Origin: Belliella filtrata
GTDB taxonomy: Bacteria; Bacteroidota; Bacteroidia; Cytophagales; Cyclobacteriaceae
Length of the DNA: 64,000 bases
NCBI RefSeq assembly: GCF_022549775.1
Contig: NZ_JAKZGP010000002.1
Span: 124,001-188,000 of the forward strand
Direction of reading: 5' to 3'
Below are positions 57,812 to 64,000 of the stretch, one piece after another (position 1 is the stretch's first letter; every line of letters begins with the position of its first letter). The position numbers and the translations under genes were made by a program. The notes under the pieces are model-generated. The model was not told the origin of the DNA and did no database searches. It saw only the letters and a list, made by a program, of their open reading frames with translations.

Positions 57812-58335
57812 AATTTAGCCCACTAGCCAAAAGTCCATGCAAAAAAGCCCTGATTGATGTGAAAATCTATAAGGGTCGCCGATAGTGATCGGGAGCTTAG
57901 TGGCTGCCTTGTGAGCTTATGGCATATTAACTGACTCGTGTGCCGCGGCGTACATCTGCAGAGTGAAGGGCATGCTAGGTGAGATAATGGGTTGATTAGT
58001 GGATTTTAGGAAGTATTTAGAAGTGTTTAATTTAGTTTTTGGTTGAATTTGGGAGATTTAGGTTGGTTTGGGTTTGGTCTCTCCTACCCTTTGTATTGGG
58101 ATTTGATCTTCTAACTTGACTTTTATTCAATGATTGATTTCTAAGAAACTGTGGGAGGACCTGGATTGTATTAAGTAGGATTTGAATGGATTTGGGAGAA
58201 AAGGTTGGGCTAAGTTAAAAGAATGAAATAAGAATGGATAAATTCGGTCTGGCTAATGAGGATTTAGGCCTCGAAATGAGCTGAGAAGGTGGGGTTTTGT
58301 TTGAGTAGATCAAAATTGTAGGGCGATCCAATAGG
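57812..58335 (+). repeat. Dispersed structured repeat, copy G
   Basis: The head TTTAGCCCACTAGCCAAAAG pairs through CCACTAGCC with GCTTAGTGG (near 57896-57904). Inside lie CCCTGAT (with an imperfect partner ATAAGGG) and CCGAT-agtg-ATCGG. The core TGTGCCGCGGCGTACATC and the 3' blocks up to the tail with TAAATTCGGTCTGGCTAATG follow. It is a full-length copy, close to C in its 3' half. It ends just before the convergent response regulator gene. Confidence 0.8.
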
Positions 58336-58357
58336 CAACATATTGATAATCAGTATT

Positions 58358-59032
58358 TCAAACGACTAATTTGTAACCAACACCCCTTACATTGATGATC
58401 TTTATGGTGCTATCTTCCTTGAGGTATTTTCTGATTTTGGTTATAAATACATCCATACTTCTGGCTGTGAAAAAATCATCCGAGCCCCAAATCAATTTTA
58501 GAATATAAGACCTGTCCAAAACCTGATTTCTCTTTTTTATCAATTCACTCAAAAGTATAGTCTCCTTATAAGTCAAAACAGTTTCCTTTTCATTAATCGC
58601 CAACACTTGACTACCAAAATTGAATTTAAACTTCCCTAATGATATCCATTCCATTTCAAGGTTAACTTTGGAAATGCGCAAATGCGAATTGATCCTAACA
58701 ATCAGTTCCTCCATGCTAAAAGGCTTTTTGATAAAATCGTTTGCTCCATTTTCAAACCCCTCAATCACATCTTGAGTTCTGTTTTTTGCTGTCAGAAAAA
58801 CAATGGGGATATTTTGATCCAGTAACCTGATCTCTCTAGAAACTTCAAAACCATCTTTGACTGGCATCATAATATCCAATATAACAATATCAGGTGAAAA
58901 AGATTTGAAAGCTTCAATAGCCGTTTTTCCACAACTGGCATGAAATAGTTCAAACCCTCTACTTTCAAGGCTTTCTTTGATAATTTCACCCAAAGTAATT
59001 TCGTCTTCGGCCAACAAAACTTTTTTCTTCAT
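58358..59032 (-). CDS. OmpR/PhoB-family response regulator
   Basis: The product has 224 residues. The receiver domain has the acidic pocket E9-D10, the phospho-acceptor D53 (VILDIMMPVKDG), the Thr in FLTAKNR and the Lys in IKKPF. The C-terminal winged helix includes YKETILLSELIKKRNQVLDR and INVRGVGYKL. It is transcribed after the kinase gene with a 4-base overlap (ATGA). Likely targets are the divergent genes from 60532 onward, where three phased boxes lie. Confidence 0.95.
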   Translation of the reverse strand: MKKKVLLAEDEITLGEIIKESLESRGFELFHASCGKTAIEAFKSFSPDIVILDIMMPVKDGFEVSREIRLLDQNIPIVFLTAKNRTQDVIEGFENGANDFIKKPFSMEELIVRINSHLRISKVNLEMEWISLGKFKFNFGSQVLAINEKETVLTYKETILLSELIKKRNQVLDRSYILKLIWGSDDFFTARSMDVFITKIRKYLKEDSTIKIINVRGVGYKLVV

Positions 59033-60378
59033 ATCCTAAGTGGTAATTTAATGATAAAATCTGTCCATCCATTTTTCAGGTTCAGCTCAATTGTTCCAGA
59101 ATGAGCCTCGATCACCTTTTTAGAAAAATACAACCCTATACCATGACCTTTGATTGACCGCAAGTTCTCCCCTGGCACTCTATAAAACTGCTCGAATACT
59201 TTTGGGATCTCTTTCTTTGAGAGATTTGTCCCATTGTCTGAAATGATTAATATGGCATTATCTCTGGTGGTTTCCAATTTAATTTTTATTTCCTGCCCGC
59301 CATATTTCATAGAATTATCCACAATATTTACAATTGCCCTTTTTAGATAAAATATATCAGCATGGGTATTTATAAAAGTTTCCTTACTAAGGAATTCAAT
59401 TTTCTTTGATCCATGGCTAAGTTGGAACTCTTCTATAATCTCCATTAATAACTTTACTAAATCTATCTTCTTTTTAATAAAGACATCACTTTCAGATTCA
59501 AAACTTGCCGACTCCAATAAGCGATTGATCATATCCGATACTTGATCTAGGTAGTTACTGGCAACCCCTAAATACTTCCTGTTTTTTTCAATGTCATTTT
59601 GGGGGTTGAATCTTTGAGCTGCTTCAATTGCAACTTTTGCCGCCGAAATGGGTGTTTTAAATTCATGACTAATGTTGTTAACAAAATCATTTTTCAATGT
59701 CACCAAATCTCTTTGTCTTTTTACTAAACTGTATAATTTCCAAAGTGCGAAAATAATTAGAAATAGGAAAATGAATGAAACTAAAACTTCAATACCTCCC
59801 TGAATCAATGTATATGAAAAATTTGGCTTATAATTTAGCTCTATCTGATGGTTTAAAGGTAATGCTCTTGTATTAGAGAATATCTTGTGTTTTGGCCTAA
59901 AATCTGAGCTTGTTTTAAATTCACTATTTTTACCCCCTTTAAAATAATGAACTAAACCCAATTCTGACTTTAATTCAAAAAAGTCAATTTCCGTTTGAAG
60001 CATATTATTCAGCTCTTCTAGATCAACTGTATCTTTTGATATAGTCACAAGCATCTGCTTCTTTCTTGGGGAATTTATTGCATTATTGGTTTCACCAGAT
60101 ACCAGTTTATTAGCTTCTATCGGTTCTTTACTTATCGTTTTTTCTGAGTCAAGTATGCTAAGTTCTTCAAAAGAATCTGTTTCAATTGATAATGTTCTGG
60201 TCCCAATTTCAAAATAATACCTCTCTACAGCCTTGTCCAAAGCAATTTTTATATCTCTGTGAAATTGCTGTTGCAAGGTAGAATAGGTCACCCATATACG
60301 GACAAGCTGTACAGTGATTGCAAATGCTGCAACAATCCATACCATGATCCATATTTTTTTAAAATTCACCGACTGCAT
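59029..60378 (-). CDS. Sensor histidine kinase
   Basis: The product has 449 residues. TM1 is near 9-28 and TM2 near 205-230 (VLVSFIFLFLIIFALWKLYS), enclosing a periplasmic sensor of about 170 residues. The H-box is NNISHEFKTPISAAKVAIEA, followed by N-box VDNSMKYGG, G1 ISDNGTNLSKKE and G2 GHGIGLYFSKKV. It phosphorylates the response regulator encoded downstream. The sensed signal is unknown; the divergent peptide and GLPGLI protein suggest envelope or secreted-peptide sensing. Confidence 0.95.
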   Translation of the reverse strand: MQSVNFKKIWIMVWIVAAFAITVQLVRIWVTYSTLQQQFHRDIKIALDKAVERYYFEIGTRTLSIETDSFEELSILDSEKTISKEPIEANKLVSGETNNAINSPRKKQMLVTISKDTVDLEELNNMLQTEIDFFELKSELGLVHYFKGGKNSEFKTSSDFRPKHKIFSNTRALPLNHQIELNYKPNFSYTLIQGGIEVLVSFIFLFLIIFALWKLYSLVKRQRDLVTLKNDFVNNISHEFKTPISAAKVAIEAAQRFNPQNDIEKNRKYLGVASNYLDQVSDMINRLLESASFESESDVFIKKKIDLVKLLMEIIEEFQLSHGSKKIEFLSKETFINTHADIFYLKRAIVNIVDNSMKYGGQEIKIKLETTRDNAILIISDNGTNLSKKEIPKVFEQFYRVPGENLRSIKGHGIGLYFSKKVIEAHSGTIELNLKNGWTDFIIKLPLRI

Positions 60379-60418
60379 TATTTGCTAATATATGTGTAGA
60401 AAAGATAACAAGGAAAAA

Positions 60419-60450
60419 TTTAACACTGGTTAACACTAGATAACTCTTTT
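60419..60450. promoter_or_regulatory. Three 10-bp-phased boxes, likely response-regulator operator
   Basis: TAACACT (60421), TAACACT (60431) and TAACTCT (60441) stand one helical turn apart between the kinase gene and the peptide gene. Direct repeats at about 10-11 bp spacing are the usual binding pattern of OmpR/PhoB-type dimers. Confidence 0.55.
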
Positions 60451-60531
60451 TCGGTTTTCAATAAAATATTTTTGATCAAGCAATTAGAGACACCTATTTT
60501 ATTTCATTTTAATAACTAAAAACCAAAAATC

Positions 60532-60834
60532 ATGAAAACAATTATCAATACTATCGTCATGGTGCTTTTGTTAACTGCACCAGTTTTAGCAAATTCCTAC
60601 AACAATGAAGAAAAATCAGATAGGGATAACAATGTTGAAATGAAAATTTCACAGAGTGAAATGAATGAATTACCCATTTTTAACTTCATAGAAAATGAAG
60701 AGGAAGCTGTTTTCGAGTGTTCTGTCACAATAGATTGTGGCAATGGAAGTAGCGCAACAGGTACAGCTTCGAATTGTGCGACAGCAGGTAAAATTGCGGG
60801 AGCTGGCTGTGATGCTTCTTTAGAGCAAGCATAA
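60532..60834 (+). CDS. Small secreted Cys-containing peptide
   Basis: The product has 100 residues. The signal peptide (IVMVLLLTAPVLANS) is followed by an acidic linker and a C-terminal core with four cysteines: FECSVTIDCGNGSSATGTA, then SNCATAGKIAGAGCDASL. The composition (Gly, Ala, Ser, Thr, Cys) resembles a small structural or signalling peptide. It is the first gene downstream of the phased boxes and precedes a GLPGLI gene. I recognise no family. Confidence 0.75.
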   Translation: MKTIINTIVMVLLLTAPVLANSYNNEEKSDRDNNVEMKISQSEMNELPIFNFIENEEEAVFECSVTIDCGNGSSATGTASNCATAGKIAGAGCDASLEQA

Positions 60835-60913
60835 TTAAATTACTAAACTCAAAATAGGTGTTTGGTGCAGGAAAAAAATTCTGCACCTCTTTTATATACT
60901 AAACCTGATACAT

Positions 60914-61732
60914 ATGAAACCTTATATTCTATTACTACAATTCATTATTCTATTTGGTTTTTTTCCACCACTGCTTAATGCCCAGCAAGGGAAAATTACC
61001 TATCGAGCATATTCAGGAAAACTGGCTATCGCTTCTCCTGCCAATGAAAATGGCTATCCAAATGAGTATGAAATTGAGAAGGCTACATTATTTTTTAAAG
61101 AATCAAAATCATTATATATCCAGGAGCAGAACAAAGTAAATGTGCAATACATCTCAGGTCCAAATGGTACTGAACGAATAGAAGTTCCGAGAAACAATTT
61201 AGACCCTTATGGGACGGTTTTACATTTAAACTTCCTATCGGGAGAACAGTTTTCTCGGGAATCATTTTGGAATAAATCAACCTTTGTAAACATCCAAGAG
61301 GAAATTCTTCCTATAGACTGGAGAATCACTAATGAAAAGAAAAAAATAGGAAAATTTAATTGTATAAAAGCCACTGCCAATATTCTTGGTAGGGAATGGG
61401 AGGCTTGGTTTTCACCAGAACTTCAGGTGCCATTTGGTCCATGGCGGTTAAATGGACTTCCTGGATTAATACTTGAAGCTTATGATTCAACCTTGGATTT
61501 TATTTATCATTTGGCTGAAGTGGAAATCCCCCATGACTTCAATCCTACTATTGAAGTGGAAAATGTTTTTTCAGGAAAACTTCTCAGCAGATCAGAGTTT
61601 TTAAATGAAAATGCAACTAAGAAAGAAAAATACATTTCCTACATGAAATCTGTCGCACTTGAAAATGATGGAAAGGTTGAAGTGAAATTCTATCCACAAA
61701 TTGATTTATCCACACAAGCTACCAAGAAGTGA
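60914..61732 (+). CDS. GLPGLI-family exported protein
   Basis: The product has 272 residues. A signal peptide (FIILFGFFPPLLNAQ) precedes the GLPGLI domain with the defining block FGPWRLNGLPGLILEAYDS (about 177-195) and CIKATANILGREWEAWFSPE before it. The family is known only from Bacteroidota and its function is unknown. It often stands beside an outer membrane protein with a carboxypeptidase-regulatory domain, as here; its stop overlaps the next GTG start by 4 bases. Confidence 0.92.
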   Translation: MKPYILLLQFIILFGFFPPLLNAQQGKITYRAYSGKLAIASPANENGYPNEYEIEKATLFFKESKSLYIQEQNKVNVQYISGPNGTERIEVPRNNLDPYGTVLHLNFLSGEQFSRESFWNKSTFVNIQEEILPIDWRITNEKKKIGKFNCIKATANILGREWEAWFSPELQVPFGPWRLNGLPGLILEAYDSTLDFIYHLAEVEIPHDFNPTIEVENVFSGKLLSRSEFLNENATKKEKYISYMKSVALENDGKVEVKFYPQIDLSTQATKK

Positions 61733-64000
61733 AATTATCGGTAATCAGTCTTCTAAATCTATTTTGTTTAGTTTCATTTACTATTTTGCCTATTTCTCTG
61801 ACCTTTGGACAAAGAAATAATGAAATTAAAGGGACTGTATTGGATGAAGAAGCCAATGCGGTACCTTTTGTCTCAGTTATGCTTTTAAATCCCCAAGATT
61901 CAACTATAATAGATTTTTCCCAGACAGATCTAAGTGGGAGCTTCAAAATTATAAGCGAAGCTCCCCTACCTTATCTTTTAAAGATTTCAAGATTGGGATA
62001 CCATGATGCTTTTTACAATAGGGTTGATTTGAGCATGGTCACTTTTACAATTCAATCAAAGGAAATTGAGCTAAATCAATATACTGTCGAATACCAAGAA
62101 CCGATTAGGGTTAAAAGTGATACCACTGCCTTTGATGTAGGCTCTTTTAGCGATGGATTCGAAAGGAATTTGGAAGAGCTCCTAAAAAAGATTCCAGGTA
62201 TGACTGTGAGTGATAATGGGACTCTCTTTTTTAATGGTAGAGCGATTGATAAAATTTTGGTTGAGGGAGATGATTTTTTTTCGAAAAACTACAGGGTTTT
62301 ATCAAGAAATATTCCCCCAGGATTACTTGAAAGTGTAGAAGCCATAGAAAATTTCAACCACCAAAAACTGCTCAAAGGAATTGAAAATTCTGATAAAACT
62401 GTGCTGAATTTAAGATTCCAAAAAGGATTAAAAGCATCTTTGTTCGGTACAGGTTCACTCGGAGTAGGGTTACCCGAAAACTATGAAGTAAAGGCAGTCC
62501 TGTTTTCTTTACTGGATAAGCTAAAGGCTGGATATATAGGAAACATTAACAATACTGGCCAAGAAAACATAGCTGGAACCGAGGATTTTTTTATGCGAGA
62601 ATCCGAAGAAAGCATGTTGAAAAACCCCTACTTTCTTCAAGCGAACCTTCCGATTAGCCCGTTTACACCTTTCATCCCAAACCTTCCCAAAAACAGGTAT
62701 AATATTAACAATGATTTTCTTCAAGCCTTACAACTTAATAACTCCAATGGAATTAATTATAAATCCAACACCTATGCTCTTTTCCAGAATAACCGTGTCA
62801 ATAATACTTTAGATAACCTCAGTAGATTTTTTCTTGAAAACAATACTTTCGATGTTCGGGAAGCGGGAAGTGGAAACTCTGGGATTAAAAATTTCCAACT
62901 AAGGTCTACCCATGAATTGGAACCGGATAGTTTGTCTCAGCTTTCCCTGACATTTAGGATTGATAACATTTCAGAAGAATCACTTCTAAAAAGCACTTTA
63001 CAAGCAGTTGAAAATCTGTCTGATGTTTTACAAAATGTGAATTCAGAAAAAAAAACAGGTTCTGTTAAGATAGCATATCTTAGAAAACTAAATCGTTATA
63101 TAGCCCTTCAGTCGGAGCTTTTTATAGCGCGAAATATCTCGGATCAAAGTCTTGACATCATTTCGGCATCTTTCAACACATCAGATCCTAATCAAAATTT
63201 TGGATTGTTACAAACTTTCAACAACTCTGCCACTTCATTGGGGAGCAGTTGGAAGTTAGCAGGAAAACTCAGAAAACATCAATACGCCTTTCTTTTCCAC
63301 TATGGCTATTTAAACAGCCATATCAAATCAAATCTAGGGACTCAGGAACAAACTTTGCCTGACAATATCGAAGAAGTAGAATTTTTGAACGATCAAACTT
63401 TTGAAAACAGTACTGTTATTTTCTCTTTGTCCGATCATATTTCTTTATCTAGAAGTTCTACCATTAGACTGAACTTGGAAAGTCATGGATTTATCAACAG
63501 CATTGGATATTTGAACCAAGAAAGGAAAAACGAAAGAGGTTGGCTAACAAACTACCGCATAGGCTTTAACAAAAATATCAAATCCAAACACAAGATCTTT
63601 TTGGATCACTACCGACAAAACCAACTATCATCCCCTTTACAAGTTTACAATGGCAGGGTATTTACCGGGGCAAACTCTACAGTAAATTTTGCAGAAGGGA
63701 TAAATATAATAGAACAGCTAGGGATCAACTGGCGGTATAACTTTTTTGATAGAACAAGTTATTGGCAAATTGTGTTGACAGGAAACCATTTCCTACAAAA
63801 AAGTCCATTTATCGTTGATTTTCAAAATGATGGGGACCTTCTTTTCAATCTTTCAAATTTTGCTTCACCCCTATCTAATGCTCAGCATAGAGTTGATCTT
63901 GAAACCAGCAAAATGGTTTTCCCCATTAAGTCCAGAGTTGGAATCAAAACCTTTTTATCACAAAATCTAATCAACAGGGCTGTAAATGGAATTTTTGTAC
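61729..64000 (+). CDS. Outer membrane protein with carboxypeptidase-regulatory-like domain, partial
   Basis: A GTG start at 61729 overlaps the GLPGLI stop (GTGA), and the frame stays open to the end of the window. The visible 757 residues include a signal (LFCLVSFTILPISLTFGQ), a regulatory-like domain (IKGTVLDEEANAVPFVSVML), a plug-like part (LEELLKKIPGMTVSDNGTLF, then FNGRAIDKILVEGDDFF), and a long beta-strand-rich barrel region. It resembles the TonB-dependent-like partners of GLPGLI proteins. The C-terminus is outside the window. Confidence 0.88.
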   Translation, partial: MKLSVISLLNLFCLVSFTILPISLTFGQRNNEIKGTVLDEEANAVPFVSVMLLNPQDSTIIDFSQTDLSGSFKIISEAPLPYLLKISRLGYHDAFYNRVDLSMVTFTIQSKEIELNQYTVEYQEPIRVKSDTTAFDVGSFSDGFERNLEELLKKIPGMTVSDNGTLFFNGRAIDKILVEGDDFFSKNYRVLSRNIPPGLLESVEAIENFNHQKLLKGIENSDKTVLNLRFQKGLKASLFGTGSLGVGLPENYEVKAVLFSLLDKLKAGYIGNINNTGQENIAGTEDFFMRESEESMLKNPYFLQANLPISPFTPFIPNLPKNRYNINNDFLQALQLNNSNGINYKSNTYALFQNNRVNNTLDNLSRFFLENNTFDVREAGSGNSGIKNFQLRSTHELEPDSLSQLSLTFRIDNISEESLLKSTLQAVENLSDVLQNVNSEKKTGSVKIAYLRKLNRYIALQSELFIARNISDQSLDIISASFNTSDPNQNFGLLQTFNNSATSLGSSWKLAGKLRKHQYAFLFHYGYLNSHIKSNLGTQEQTLPDNIEEVEFLNDQTFENSTVIFSLSDHISLSRSSTIRLNLESHGFINSIGYLNQERKNERGWLTNYRIGFNKNIKSKHKIFLDHYRQNQLSSPLQVYNGRVFTGANSTVNFAEGINIIEQLGINWRYNFFDRTSYWQIVLTGNHFLQKSPFIVDFQNDGDLLFNLSNFASPLSNAQHRVDLETSKMVFPIKSRVGIKTFLSQNLINRAVNGIFV

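Noticed and set aside
16070..58335. Integron cassette array as an explanation for the dispersed repeats
   Set aside because: No integrase gene in the window, no GTTRRRY core at matching ends, and the elements are several times longer than most attC sites. Kept only as an analogy.
1..64000. tRNA or rRNA genes
   Set aside because: I saw no cloverleaf or rRNA-like sequence while reading the intergenic regions, but I could not run a dedicated search.

Overview
The window looks like a chromosomal accessory region of a low-GC Bacteroidota, most likely a member of Cytophagales related to Cyclobacteriaceae. This is inferred from the SusC/SusD pair, DUF6520-type secreted peptides, a GLPGLI-family protein, a carboxypeptidase-regulatory/TonB-type outer membrane protein, a TAnnTTTG-type -7 box, and the near absence of Shine-Dalgarno sequences. 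No species can be named from the sequence alone.

Layout. Positions 1-8.9 kb hold two adjacent copies of one envelope unit. The left copy is decayed (DUF6520 peptide plus a broken SusD). The right copy is intact: MauE/DoxX and DUF6520 on the + strand, and SusD, SusC, a TlpA-DUF3738 fusion and a small ORF on the - strand. Positions 8.9-10.6 kb are repeat-rich and almost gene-free. From 10.8 to 26.1 kb lie four + strand modules: an AAA ATPase with two DUF262 proteins; SDR/AraC/SDR/SnoaL/AraC; an esterase and an S41-type protease; and a frameshifted beta-propeller lipoprotein. Each ends in a copy of the same structured ~400-bp non-coding repeat, always in the same orientation.

From 26.4 to 43.4 kb lies a complete type I CRISPR-Cas locus, I-B-like in content: two Cas6 genes separated by a tiny four-Cys protein, then cas5-cas3-cas8-cas7, a terminator-like hairpin, an unrecognised helical protein, cas4, an IVS-like four-helix-bundle element, cas1, cas2, a leader, and an array I count at 94 repeats and 93 spacers. 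The array contains internal block duplications and a pair of spacers that read as the same codons of two diverged versions of one gene. The last spacer is a near-perfect palindrome.

From 43.4 to 51 kb is a defence graveyard: AbiEi with a gutted AbiEii, a gutted HsdR, a broken SH3 lipoprotein, and an AbiL-like pair whose RloB gene is frameshifted, mixed with intact DHFR-like and small HhH genes. Many of the breaks here are single-base changes in A runs, so sequencing error is a real alternative. An ABC permease (51.4-53.8 kb), a second and intact AbiL-like pair (55.3-57.3 kb) between repeat copies, and a hydrolase remnant follow. The right end (58.4-64 kb) has a two-component system divergent from a secreted Cys-containing peptide, a GLPGLI protein and an outer membrane protein that runs off the window. 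Three 10-bp-phased TAACACT-like boxes in the divergent intergenic region are a plausible operator linking the two.
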